NCBI GenBank assembly: GCA_964490845.1
Contig: CAZBED010000004.1
Span: forward strand, 62,001 to 126,000
Direction of reading: 5' to 3'
Source: JADJSS01 sp964490845
GTDB taxonomy: Bacteria; Bacteroidota; Bacteroidia; Chitinophagales; JADIYW01
Length of the DNA: 64,000 nucleotides
Positions 9,266-17,618 of this stretch are shown here, piece by piece (position 1 is the first letter of the stretch; each line of letters starts with the position of its first letter). Below the pieces are notes generated by a model. The model did not search any database, was not told the DNA's origin, and was given only the letters and a program-made list of their open reading frames with translations. Position numbers and translations under genes: made by a program.

Positions 9266-10000
9266 ATGTACTTATATACCAACTGGGCGGCTACTATTCC
9301 CATGGCTAATGAGGAGCAGGATTTTGAGCCTTTTGTCAATTTGTTAATCCGTGTGATGGATGTAATCGGCACCGGCAAAATCTATTTCGTGATAGACAAT
9401 GCTTCAAAAGACAAAACACTAGAACTGGCAAAAGATTTAGCACAAAAAGACCCTCGTTTTGAGGTGGTCTGGGCGCCGGATAACCGGAACGTAGTGGATG
9501 CTTATCTGGCAGGATTCAGGGTAGCCTATGCCAACGGGCATGATATCATCATAGAAATGGATGCCGGGTTATCCCACGATCCCAGAGCTATTCCAATGTA
9601 CCTGAGGGTATTGAATGAAGGCAATGAATGTGCCTTTGGGTCCAGGTTTATCAAAGACGGCTCTATGGGCGACTCTCCGTTTAATCGCAGAATGTTGTCA
9701 AAAATGGGAACAGTATTAGCTAACTTATTATTAGGCACTAAGTTATACGATATGACCAGCGGTTTTCAGGGTTTTCACAGAGAGATAATCGGCAAATTAT
9801 TGCAATATCCGCTGAAGTCAAAAGCGCATTTCTACCAAACGGAAGTAAAATACCTGCTGAGAAAACATCGTACGGCGGAAGTACCGATTCACTATCAGGC
9901 CCCTTCCCCTCGTGTATCGCCTTCGGCTGTAAAAAATGCACGTAATACTTTGCTGTATTACTTTTGGGAACGCCTTAAAGGGAATACTCCTGTGTTATAG
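9266..10000 (+). CDS. Family 2 glycosyltransferase
   Basis: This protein of 244 residues has a GT-A fold of the dolichol-phosphate mannosyltransferase/GT2 kind. A nucleotide-binding first strand (WAATIPMANEE) is followed by VIDNASKDKTLELA. The DXD-type metal site lies in IIIEMDAGLSHDP near residue 95, and acceptor-side motifs FGSRF and MTSGFQGFHRE come later. There is no membrane segment. It probably transfers a sugar from a nucleotide donor to a lipid or glycan in envelope polysaccharide synthesis. It is followed by another putative glycosyltransferase on the same strand 45 bp later. The start at 9266 places the first strand at residue 7, which is normal for the family. Confidence 0.9.
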   Translation: MYLYTNWAATIPMANEEQDFEPFVNLLIRVMDVIGTGKIYFVIDNASKDKTLELAKDLAQKDPRFEVVWAPDNRNVVDAYLAGFRVAYANGHDIIIEMDAGLSHDPRAIPMYLRVLNEGNECAFGSRFIKDGSMGDSPFNRRMLSKMGTVLANLLLGTKLYDMTSGFQGFHREIIGKLLQYPLKSKAHFYQTEVKYLLRKHRTAEVPIHYQAPSPRVSPSAVKNARNTLLYYFWERLKGNTPVL

Positions 10001-10045
10001 TAAAACATTTATATTTTTAATTAAATGATTGAAATAAAATAAATT

Positions 10046-11053
10046 ATGTCAAAAAAATCACTTGTAATCACCTCCATTGCCCCTGACACACTTGAAGTGT
10101 TACATACCTATGCAAAAGATTGTAAAGAACGGAATATTGAGTTCATAATGATTGGAGATACTAAATCTCCGGATGATTTTAACATAAATGGCTGTGATTT
10201 TTGGTCTGTAGAACGTCAACTAACACTTGATTCAGAATTTGCAAAATTATGTCCTACAAGACATTATGCAAGAAAAAATATTGGATATATTATTGCATTG
10301 CGAAATGGAACGGATGAAATTGTAGAAACGGATGATGATAACCTGCCCAGAACGGAATTCTGGAATGAGAAATCAAAAACTGTAAGAGCTCATGATATTA
10401 AAGATCAAGGCTGGGTAAATGTATACAACTACTTCAGTGACAAATTTATATGGCCTAGAGGCTTACCTCTGGAAGAGCTGCAAAAACAAAGTAAGCCTCT
10501 CTCCGATTTTGAAATAAAGGATATACTTTGCCCTATTCAACAAGGATTGGCAGATGAAAACCCGGATGTTGATGCTGTCTACCGACTTACCTATCCTCTT
10601 CCTTTAGATTTCAAAAAAGGCATGAATATCGCTTTAGGCGATGGCGCCTGGAGCCCGTTCAACAGTCAGAATACCTATTGGTACAAAGAGGCATTTCCAT
10701 TATTATATCTTCCCGCTTATTGTAGTTTCCGCATGACAGACATCTGGCGTAGTTATGTAGCTCAGCGTATTGCGTGGGCTAACGGCTGGAGTATACTGTT
10801 CCATGAAGCTACTGTTTGGCAGGAACGCAATCAGCATAACCTGTTAAAAGATTTTGAAGATGAAATTCCCGGGTATCTGAATAACTCTAAGATATGCAAT
10901 GAGTTGGCTGCACTGAATATTAAAGGAGGCAAGGAAAATATGCTGGACGACTTACTAACCTGCTACGTCATGCTGACCGGAAAAGGATTTGTAGGAAAAG
11001 AAGAAGATGCGTTGGTTCGTGCCTGGTGCTCGGACATCAGCAAGGTGTGGTAA
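10046..11053 (+). CDS. STELLO/DUF288-like putative glycosyltransferase
   Basis: This protein of 335 residues starts MSKKSLVITSIAPDT. It has the segment YARKNIGYIIALRNGTDEIVE (residues about 73-93), which leads into a DXD-like TDDDN site. That resembles the STELLO/DUF288 glycosyltransferase-like proteins, known mainly from plants and nematodes with some bacterial members. A second conserved region includes FRMTDIWRSYVAQRIAW and HEATVWQERNQHN. No signal peptide or membrane helix is seen. It follows the GT2 gene and likely works on the same glycan. Its stop abuts the stop of the convergent bshB1 gene with no base between. The family call is by recollection of the motif; an unassigned GT-A enzyme is the alternative. 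Confidence 0.65.
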   Translation: MSKKSLVITSIAPDTLEVLHTYAKDCKERNIEFIMIGDTKSPDDFNINGCDFWSVERQLTLDSEFAKLCPTRHYARKNIGYIIALRNGTDEIVETDDDNLPRTEFWNEKSKTVRAHDIKDQGWVNVYNYFSDKFIWPRGLPLEELQKQSKPLSDFEIKDILCPIQQGLADENPDVDAVYRLTYPLPLDFKKGMNIALGDGAWSPFNSQNTYWYKEAFPLLYLPAYCSFRMTDIWRSYVAQRIAWANGWSILFHEATVWQERNQHNLLKDFEDEIPGYLNNSKICNELAALNIKGGKENMLDDLLTCYVMLTGKGFVGKEEDALVRAWCSDISKVW

Positions 11054-11773
11054 TTATCTCAAAGAGAATAAGTTATCCAGTCCAATATACCGTTCGACCG
11101 TAAATCCTTCGCCAAAAGCGACTCCAATAGGTCTGCCAAACTGTTTTGCCCTTCCCATCACAAAATCAAGAAAATCTTCCCTCGATATAGGTGTCTGCGG
11201 TTCGGTGGAGTTTGGGTCGTAAAACTGTGATTTAAAAGCTTTTATGGCTTCCATCTTCTTTGTTTCAAACCCTGTTATATCCACCACAAAATCCGGCTGA
11301 ATAAAATTATCCTGAACATAACGATAGACGGCATTAGCCCTCCATGCAGCCTGTGGTTTATTATCGTGGCTGGTAACTACCTTAATTAATCCGCTAAGAA
11401 AGTTAGCTCTGGACACCAAATCCCCGCCACGAGGGTGGTCGGGATGACGGTCTGATTTTGCATTAGCCAGTATAATTTCCGGCTGGTATTTCCGGATAAT
11501 TTCCACCACTTTTAACAAATGAGCTTCATCTATCTCAAAGAAACCATCCCTGAATCCTAAGTTTTCCCTGATGTGTATGCCCAGTATTTCCGTAGCTTTT
11601 TTGGATTCTTCCGCTCTGATCTCGGCAGTACCTCTGGTTCCCAACTCTCCTCTCGTCAAATCTGCAATGCCTACTTTGTACCCCTTACTGATATGTTTCA
11701 GGACAGTACCGCTGCAGGCCAGTTCCACATCATCGGGATGAGCAGCAAAAACAAGGATGTCTAATTTATTCAT
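11054..11773 (-). CDS. bshB1: Bacillithiol biosynthesis deacetylase BshB1
   Basis: This enzyme removes the acetyl group from N-acetylglucosaminyl-malate, the second step in making the low-molecular-weight thiol bacillithiol. At 239 residues it fits the BshB1 branch of the PIG-L/LmbE zinc deacetylases. The N-terminal metal-binding motif AAHPDDVE (His/Asp/Asp) lies near residues 10-17. ADLTRGELGTRGT and SDRHPDHPRGGDL, which supplies the second set of metal ligands, follow. The C-terminal segment EGFTVERYIG is typical. bshA and bshC are not in this window. A glutathione-peroxidase-type gene lies on the same strand two genes upstream, consistent with a thiol-redox neighbourhood. Confidence 0.9.
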   Translation of the reverse strand: MNKLDILVFAAHPDDVELACSGTVLKHISKGYKVGIADLTRGELGTRGTAEIRAEESKKATEILGIHIRENLGFRDGFFEIDEAHLLKVVEIIRKYQPEIILANAKSDRHPDHPRGGDLVSRANFLSGLIKVVTSHDNKPQAAWRANAVYRYVQDNFIQPDFVVDITGFETKKMEAIKAFKSQFYDPNSTEPQTPISREDFLDFVMGRAKQFGRPIGVAFGEGFTVERYIGLDNLFSLR

Positions 11774-11828
11774 ACTAATTTGAGGACAAAATTAGATAAA
11801 AAATCAATAGTAACAGCAGGGTTATCGC

Positions 11829-12953
11829 TTACTTTGGAAAATGTAATTCTGTTTTGTAGATGTACGTTTTACCCAACTGCCCCCCAATCCAGATTTTATC
11901 GCGCTTCAGGATATCGGAAGAATAATTCAACAAATAAAAAGAATTTTCATCCTTAGGCGCTATTCCCGGAAAAGCGGTGTCACCGGTAGAGGGAAAATCT
12001 ATGATGTGTTCGATTTCCATCTTTTCTTTATTTATTCTGAATAAAGCAGTCACTTTTTTCGAAAAGGAATAACGGATGAGGTTTTTCATCCGTTGTTTTT
12101 CATCCGGAATTTCCACCGGAGTGGCGTCACCCTTCAGATGCCTTCTGGAAATCAGGAAAATATCATCGCCGTATTCAAACAACAGAGCGCTGTCGTACTT
12201 TAATCTGGAAAATCTGGTTTTCCATTTATCAATGGAATCCTTAGAGGCAAAACACAGATAAGAACCGGAACCTTCCAGCCGTACTGTTGCCCAAATATTT
12301 CCGGAGCGGTCAAAAATAAACTCTCCTTCCTCTGCTCCTTTTGTAGAGATTTGAGGCTGCTCACTGACCGGGTTGAAATGCACTCCATCCTCAGAAGAAA
12401 ACAACCGCAGATTGGCCTCATGTCCGCTGTTATAAAGATTTACTCCGTAATAGGCGGACAGATAAAGCTTTCCGTATTTGGTGCGAAATCGCCAATCCAC
12501 AAAGCCATCCAGATTCGTTTTTTGCATTTCATTCCATCCTTTCTCCGTCAAAGAACTTACCCAGATATGTTTGGGTTCAAATTTAAACATTTTGGTACCT
12601 GCTTCAAAAAAGTAAAAAAAAAGTTGGTCTTTGAAAAGGGCAAATCTCGGTTCGCGCATATCCGCTCCTACAAAAAAAGTGTTTTCATATCTCCACTTTT
12701 TGAAATCAGTGGAACTGACAATGTAGAGCTTTGTTTTTTTGGAAGCAAAATGTGTGGGCGCCGTTCTGAAAGCGACATAATACCGTCCCTGAAATTGAAT
12801 GACATCCAGATTATTATTGGAATTACGGCATTTTATATTTCCGGGCAAAGAGGCTGATGGTATCAGTTTTGTCCACTCTGTTGTGAAAATGGGTTGAGCA
12901 TACAATCCTGCAGTAAGGAAAAAAGCAAAAAATACTGAGAGGAAAGTATTCAT
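11829..12953 (-). CDS. Exported sialidase-like beta-propeller protein
   Basis: This 374-residue protein has a signal peptide (MNTFLSVFFAFFLTAGLYAQ). The rest is a series of beta-sheet blades of the kind found in sialidase/BNR-like or GH43-like propellers. Examples are YYVAFRTAPTHF, LYIVSSTDFKKWRYE, LRLFSSEDGVHFNPV and DIFLISRRHLKGD. The SSTDFKKW and SSEDGVHF segments resemble Asp-boxes. I cannot identify catalytic residues well enough to name a glycosidase family, so exo-glycosidase activity is inference. It lies between the glutathione peroxidase gene (12 bp away) and bshB1 (55 bp), all on the minus strand and possibly cotranscribed. Confidence 0.7.
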   Translation of the reverse strand: MNTFLSVFFAFFLTAGLYAQPIFTTEWTKLIPSASLPGNIKCRNSNNNLDVIQFQGRYYVAFRTAPTHFASKKTKLYIVSSTDFKKWRYENTFFVGADMREPRFALFKDQLFFYFFEAGTKMFKFEPKHIWVSSLTEKGWNEMQKTNLDGFVDWRFRTKYGKLYLSAYYGVNLYNSGHEANLRLFSSEDGVHFNPVSEQPQISTKGAEEGEFIFDRSGNIWATVRLEGSGSYLCFASKDSIDKWKTRFSRLKYDSALLFEYGDDIFLISRRHLKGDATPVEIPDEKQRMKNLIRYSFSKKVTALFRINKEKMEIEHIIDFPSTGDTAFPGIAPKDENSFYLLNYSSDILKRDKIWIGGQLGKTYIYKTELHFPK

Positions 12954-12965
12954 TATCGAAAATAC

Positions 12966-13463
12966 TTACTTTTTCAATAACGCTCTGATCTCATTTTTAA
13001 TTTTATCGGATTCCGGATCGGTAGTCGGAATAAAATAATCCACTACTTTTCCGTCTTTATCAATCAGATACTTCTGGAAATTCCATTTGGGATGTGTCAA
13101 AAGTTTGACACCGGGCGCTTGATCTCCCAAAAATTTAAAAACTTCGTGCTGGTTTTCCCCTTTCTTCACATGTGTTTTCTCCATGATAGGAAAGGTCACA
13201 CCATAATTAATCTGGCAAAATTCTTCAGCCTTCTCAGAAGATAAAGGCTCCTGACCGGCAAAATCATTGGAGGGAAATCCGATAATCTCAAAGCCTTCAT
13301 TTTTAAATTCTTTGTACAGCTTTTCCAGCTTATCATACTGGGGTGTCAATCCGCATTTAGATGCCGTATTAACCACCAGCAGCACTTTACCTTTGTAATC
13401 ACTCAGATTCACTTCTTTGTTTTGGGCGTTTTTCACCCGGAATTGGTGTATTGAATTGCTCAT
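12966..13463 (-). CDS. Glutathione peroxidase family thiol peroxidase
   Basis: This protein of 165 residues reduces peroxides. In bacteria without glutathione the usual electron donor for this family is thioredoxin. The peroxidatic Cys lies in NTASKCGLTPQYDKLEKLY near residue 37, the FPSNDFAGQEP motif supplies the catalytic Gln, and WNFQKYLIDKDG supplies Trp/Asn. The start MSNSIHQFRVKNAQ is the one the family expects. Its first 65 bases therefore overlap, out of frame, the end of the upstream DUF4294 gene. That is a long overlap and implies translational coupling. Confidence 0.92.
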   Translation of the reverse strand: MSNSIHQFRVKNAQNKEVNLSDYKGKVLLVVNTASKCGLTPQYDKLEKLYKEFKNEGFEIIGFPSNDFAGQEPLSSEKAEEFCQINYGVTFPIMEKTHVKKGENQHEVFKFLGDQAPGVKLLTHPKWNFQKYLIDKDGKVVDYFIPTTDPESDKIKNEIRALLKK

Positions 13464-14064
13464 TTTCTATTTTGTATTTGGTTCCGTCTTGTTGATATAT
13501 TTCCTCTAAGCGGGCGATATAATTTTCTATTTCTTTATCTTCTCCCTGAGGTTCATATTTGTCTTTCAAATTTAGCTGAAAAAATTTGCCGGCAAAATTC
13601 CACCAGAATGCTTTCCAGCCGCTTCTGTATTCTTTCAATAAATCATATACAGTCTGTCCAGTTTCCCGGTGTATCAGTTTAATCAGAAACTGTCCTTGCT
13701 TTCTGGTCAGATTTTTCAGATTATCTTCAAATTCTACTCTGAGTACTTTCTCACATTCATTCAGGTAACGTTTTTCCTGCCTTTTTGTTTTGCAAAGCTT
13801 TAAATCGTCATTTATCTTCTTGGTTAGCCGGGCTGTCCGCAGGGCGTACGGATACACTTTTCGCAAATACCTCATTTGCCATTCCTGCAAGTTTACTTTA
13901 GTCAGCCGTGTCGCGTTAATTTCTATCGGGTCCAGGACAATTTCAGGAAGGGTGTCTCCCAATAAAATTACCTTTGGCAAAACAATAGGATCTTTCTCAG
14001 ACTGTGCATGCAAGACCGGAATAGTTCCGCAGAAAAAAAGTAGTATCACGAATTTTTTACCCAA
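13399..14064 (-). CDS. DUF4294 family exported protein
   Basis: This 221-residue protein has a signal peptide (MGKKFVILLFFCGTIPVLHAQ) followed by a mostly helical domain of the DUF4294 type, a family seen almost only in Bacteroidota. Landmark segments are VYPYALRTARLTKKINDDL, RKQGQFLIKLIHRETGQTVY and WKAFWWNFAGKFF. No enzymatic function is known. The last 21 residues are polar and are encoded in DNA that also encodes the start of the glutathione peroxidase in another frame. It heads a minus-strand cluster running to bshB1. The 135 bp between it and the divergent kinase gene at 14200 must hold both promoters; I saw no exact -7 match there. Confidence 0.8.
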   Translation of the reverse strand: MGKKFVILLFFCGTIPVLHAQSEKDPIVLPKVILLGDTLPEIVLDPIEINATRLTKVNLQEWQMRYLRKVYPYALRTARLTKKINDDLKLCKTKRQEKRYLNECEKVLRVEFEDNLKNLTRKQGQFLIKLIHRETGQTVYDLLKEYRSGWKAFWWNFAGKFFQLNLKDKYEPQGEDKEIENYIARLEEIYQQDGTKYKIENEQFNTPIPGEKRPKQRSESE

Positions 14065-14199
14065 CCTGATATTTTTTTACTGTTTGAAGTACCACAACCA
14101 TGCCAACAAACTACAAAATGAAGAATTAATTGCTGTAAGTTGGAGAAGATGCGAGTGTAATTTAATATTTTTAACAAATATTAAAGGTAATACATCCTG

Positions 14200-15969
14200 A
14201 TGAATAGAATCAGCAAACATTTGAACCTGTTTTATTTTGCTTTATTTTCCTTCAATGGCATTTTAAATCTCAGCGCTGAAATCAGCAACCGGCTGTTAGA
14301 CAGTGCAGACCATTACAAGTTATCCGATTATAAAAAAAGTATCGCCTTTGCTCAACAGGTTGAATCTGTTGCAAAGACTACCGGAAATGACACGCTGGAA
14401 GCTGAAGCTATTCTGGTTCAGGGCGTCGCCACTTATCTGGCCGGCAAACATGATGAGGCTTTAGGTTTTTACCTGAAAGCACACAACTTGTTTTCTGCTG
14501 TCCGGAGCAACAGCGGTATTGCCAGAACTGATAATGAGCTTGGAATTTTATACCGAAAACAAAATAAACCGGTGTTATCTAAGAAAGTCTTATCCGAAGC
14601 CATCCGTCTTTCAGATGTTGATGAAAATCCTGATATTATTGCAACGTCCAACAACAATCTTGGTCTGGTTTATGAGGCGGAAAACAATATGGACAGCGCG
14701 GAATACTGTTACTTAAAAGCTTTTGAACTATACAAGTCTATTAATAACCGGTTGGGAATGGCGTATGCACTGGATTACTTAAGCGGCATTTATGCCCGTA
14801 CCGAACGTTTAAATGAAGCGGAACGCGATTTGCGACATTCACTTGAAATAAGACAACAACTGCAAGACAAGACGGGTGTTGCTATTGCTATCAATAATTT
14901 AGGGGAATTATTTTTAGCCAAAAAAGAATATTCGCAGGCTATATATTTTTTCAAAGCCGCTTATGATTCGGCAGCTGTACTTCAGTTCATCGACTTACAG
15001 GCTAATGCAATGAATATGCTGGCCAATGTGTATCAGTTGACCGGTGATTATAAAAATGCCTACGATGCTCTGCAGCAGTATACGCTACTAAACAAAAATG
15101 TAATGGACGAAAAAAGGCTGAAGAATATAGAAGAGTTTGAAGCAAAATATGAAAGCGAGAAGAAAGAAAATGAGATTACCAAACAAAAGCTTCAACTGAG
15201 TAAGCGTAACAATCTATTGATAACCCTGTCTGGAATATTGTTGACAGCGCTTTTTTCGTTTTATTTTATTTACAATCGATTCAAACAGCAACAGGAAAAA
15301 AGGCTACAGATGGAGCTCCTGAAAGAAACTGAAAAACGCTCCAAAGCCATTTTGGAATCAGAGGAGAATGAACGTCAGCGGCTGGCCCGTGAATTACACG
15401 ATGGTGTCGGCCAGCTATTAACAGCTACGAAAATGCATCTGAACACTTTTACAAATTCCATTTCCGTTGCTGCCGGGCAAAAATCAGGGTTAGACAACTC
15501 ACTGAGTATGCTAGACGAATCCATCCGTGAAATTCGTAGCATATCACACAATATGGTACCTGATTTGCTACTGAAGTACGGATTACAGAAAGCGGTAGAG
15601 GATTTCGTTGCTAAAATGAATCAAACAAAAAAAGTAACACTGGAATGGCAATGCACAGGATGGAAAGAAAGTATGCTGGACGATACGGCAAAACTGATGT
15701 TGTACAGAATCATACAGGAGGCTGTCAGTAATGTATTGAAATATTCCGAAGCCACCAAGATAGCACTACAGCTTTCCGCAGACGAGCAGGAAATCTCCCT
15801 GCTAATTGAAGATAATGGCAAAGGTTTTGATGTTAAGGAAGCAAAAATGAAAGGCGGAATCGGCATGAAGAATATGTTGCTGCGAACAGAATATCTGAAA
15901 GGAAGTTTAGATATCGACTCCTCCCCGCAAAACGGTACTACTATAATAATAGAAATTCCATTATCTTAA
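14200..15969 (+). CDS. TPR-containing sensor histidine kinase
   Basis: This 589-residue kinase has a signal peptide, then six or so tetratricopeptide repeats (about 30-310) containing segments such as ATYLAGKHDEALGFYLKAH and NNLGLVYEAENNMDSAEYCY. A coiled stretch, one membrane helix (NNLLITLSGILLTALFSFYF, about 335-355) and a linker coiled coil follow. The HisKA_3 motif ERQRLARELHDGVGQLL has the phospho-acceptor His at 400, and the HATPase domain has IIQEAVSNVLKYSEA, DNGKGFD and GGIGMKNM. The periplasmic TPR array probably binds a protein or peptide signal. Its response regulator follows after 5 bp, so the pair is cotranscribed and cognate. Confidence 0.93.
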   Translation: MNRISKHLNLFYFALFSFNGILNLSAEISNRLLDSADHYKLSDYKKSIAFAQQVESVAKTTGNDTLEAEAILVQGVATYLAGKHDEALGFYLKAHNLFSAVRSNSGIARTDNELGILYRKQNKPVLSKKVLSEAIRLSDVDENPDIIATSNNNLGLVYEAENNMDSAEYCYLKAFELYKSINNRLGMAYALDYLSGIYARTERLNEAERDLRHSLEIRQQLQDKTGVAIAINNLGELFLAKKEYSQAIYFFKAAYDSAAVLQFIDLQANAMNMLANVYQLTGDYKNAYDALQQYTLLNKNVMDEKRLKNIEEFEAKYESEKKENEITKQKLQLSKRNNLLITLSGILLTALFSFYFIYNRFKQQQEKRLQMELLKETEKRSKAILESEENERQRLARELHDGVGQLLTATKMHLNTFTNSISVAAGQKSGLDNSLSMLDESIREIRSISHNMVPDLLLKYGLQKAVEDFVAKMNQTKKVTLEWQCTGWKESMLDDTAKLMLYRIIQEAVSNVLKYSEATKIALQLSADEQEISLLIEDNGKGFDVKEAKMKGGIGMKNMLLRTEYLKGSLDIDSSPQNGTTIIIEIPLS

Positions 15970-15974
15970 CACCG

Positions 15975-16613
15975 ATGAAAAGCATACGACTCGTACTGAT
16001 AGATGATCACCAGATGCTGATAGACGGACTGACCGCATTGCTCGCTCCGTATAATGATATTGAAATAGTTAAGACCTTCACCAACGGCAATTTATTTTTG
16101 GATGAAATTCATCAATTGCAGCCAAATATTGTGCTTACTGACATCAGCATGCCGGAAATAGACGGATTTGAACTGACCAAAAAAATAAAAAGACTGCTTC
16201 CACAAACGAATGTTATCGCTTTATCGATGTTCGGAAGCATCAATGAAATTAACAAAATGCTCGAAGCTGGTATTTCCGCATACCTTCTGAAAAATGTAGG
16301 TAATCAGGAATTGATAGATGCTATCCGGAAAGTAGCCTCAGGTAAAATGCATTTCAGTGATGACATCTTGGAAGAGATGGCAAAAAGTGCATTTTCCAAA
16401 CCGGCAAAACAAGAACACCAGCCTACACTTACCGACAGGGAGCTGGAAATTCTAAAACTTATTGTACTCGAACTGAATAATGCGGAAATAGCGGATAAAT
16501 TATTTATCAGCGAACGAACAGTCGAAACTCACCGGAAAAATATGATACGAAAGTTTAATACTAAAACTATTGTTGGTTTAATAAAATATGCCCTCGACAA
16601 CAAACTGATTTAA
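15975..16613 (+). CDS. NarL/FixJ-family response regulator
   Basis: This protein of 212 residues has a receiver domain (1-125) with the acidic pair Asp10/Asp11, phospho-acceptor Asp56 in IVLTDISMPEIDGF and the switch Lys in YLLKNVG. A LuxR-type helix-turn-helix domain follows (about 145-205: LTDRELEILKLIVLELNNAE, SERTVETHRKNM). It is the output partner of the TPR kinase 5 bp upstream. Four bases after its stop is a perfect 18-base dyad, and then the gene for a lipoprotein and a TonB-dependent receptor. These may be its targets, but that link is inference. Confidence 0.95.
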   Translation: MKSIRLVLIDDHQMLIDGLTALLAPYNDIEIVKTFTNGNLFLDEIHQLQPNIVLTDISMPEIDGFELTKKIKRLLPQTNVIALSMFGSINEINKMLEAGISAYLLKNVGNQELIDAIRKVASGKMHFSDDILEEMAKSAFSKPAKQEHQPTLTDRELEILKLIVLELNNAEIADKLFISERTVETHRKNMIRKFNTKTIVGLIKYALDNKLI

Positions 16614-16616
16614 ATC

Positions 16617-16634
16617 CTACGTGCTGGCACGTAG
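16617..16634. promoter_or_regulatory. Perfect 8-bp inverted repeat, candidate operator
   Basis: CTACGTGC-TG-GCACGTAG is a perfect dyad just after the response regulator gene and 47 bp before the -7 element of the lipoprotein gene at 16704. There is no T-run behind it, so it is not a good intrinsic terminator. Its symmetry and place fit an operator for a dimeric regulator, perhaps the adjacent NarL-type protein. A processed mRNA hairpin is the alternative. Confidence 0.4.
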
Positions 16635-16680
16635 ATAAATATACTCCCTATTACTTATTTTCATTTATACAGACAGATCT

Positions 16681-16688
16681 TAGATTTG
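16681..16688 (+). promoter_or_regulatory. -7 promoter element, lipoprotein gene 16704
   Basis: TAGATTTG matches TAnnTTTG exactly and ends 15 bp before the ATG at 16704. The implied mRNA leader would be under about 10 bases. No good -33 TTG is seen. Confidence 0.45.
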
Positions 16689-16703
16689 TAAAAAAATAAT
16701 TCT

Positions 16704-17498
16704 ATGCGCACTTTAAAGACTTTACGTTATGTTTTAGTGGTAGTTGCTTTGGCAACAGCCGCTTGTTCAAAAACCTCCACTTCAACGGATACCGGTGTAC
16801 CATCGGCTCCGTCCCCTACTTTTTCAGGTGATGTTAAAGGCTCACTGGTATCTTTAAGAACCAGTTTTTCTTATGATCCCAATAAATTTATCAATCCCAA
16901 ACCACCTATTGCTTTGCCGGTAGTGGATGTTGATGCGGAAACAGCTGTCGCGGCATTCAGCAATGACTTCTCTACAGCTGTTTACCTCGATGCAGGTGCA
17001 GTAAGTGTAAACACAAAGTCGTTGGATAAATTATCGAATAATACCTACACCAAGCTGGCCTTTGACTACACCTCTCCTACACTTGACCTTGGCTTTGGTT
17101 CCGGAAGTAACTGGTCTGTTGCTGGTAACGGGGACGTGCCGGCTATTTCATACAACCATACCACTACATTTCCAAATTACAGCGGTAAAGCAGATTTACC
17201 GGAAACCGTTTCTTCCTCTTCCGACTTAACAATAACATTAACCGGTAAAATTAGCAGTTCTGACTCCGTTTATGTTTTGTTAGCCAATAATAGCAAACAA
17301 ATCTTAAAAAGAGTGGGTGGCGGTGCATCTTCTGTCACTATCAGTGCGTCAGATATTGCCACATTGGGTACTACCGGCGGAAATGCTACGGCAATTCTGG
17401 AAGTTTGTCCATGGAATTTTACTATTGAAACCATCAGTTCTAAAAAATATGCATTTGTAAAAGAGCAGGCGGTGGTTAAGTATGTAAAAATCAATTAA
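16704..17498 (+). CDS. Putative lipoprotein upstream of TonB receptor
   Basis: This protein of 264 residues has a lipoprotein signal ending ATAAC (acylated Cys near 21). A Ser/Thr-rich linker follows, then beta-strand-rich sequence with many Gly/Ser/Thr residues. I recognise no domain. It sits 120 bp before the TonB-dependent receptor on the same strand, but a strong terminator lies between them, so they are probably separate transcripts. It does not look like a SusD protein, having neither the TPR-like helices nor the length of about 500 residues. A surface-exposed or periplasmic ligand-binding accessory protein is possible but unproven. Confidence 0.75.
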   Translation: MRTLKTLRYVLVVVALATAACSKTSTSTDTGVPSAPSPTFSGDVKGSLVSLRTSFSYDPNKFINPKPPIALPVVDVDAETAVAAFSNDFSTAVYLDAGAVSVNTKSLDKLSNNTYTKLAFDYTSPTLDLGFGSGSNWSVAGNGDVPAISYNHTTTFPNYSGKADLPETVSSSSDLTITLTGKISSSDSVYVLLANNSKQILKRVGGGASSVTISASDIATLGTTGGNATAILEVCPWNFTIETISSKKYAFVKEQAVVKYVKIN

Positions 17499-17530
17499 TC
17501 TGCAGAAACCATTTTCAACATATGTTGCGA

Positions 17531-17561
17531 AAGCGGAGTTAGTGATAACTCCGCTTTTTTT
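17531..17561 (+). terminator. Rho-independent terminator after lipoprotein gene
   Basis: A perfect 10-bp stem, AAGCGGAGTT / AACTCCGCTT with a 6-base loop, is followed by seven T. It lies 32 bp after the stop of the gene at 16704 and separates it from the TonB receptor. Confidence 0.85.
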
Positions 17562-17618
17562 ATGAAATTAGAAATTTATTAACCATATTTAGCTTTCTAA
17601 AACTATAAATTTAATCAT

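Noticed and set aside
12351..12857. A 168-codon plus-strand frame opposite the beta-propeller gene
   Set aside because: No domain, no promoter, and it lies fully within a gene that has a signal peptide and blade motifs.
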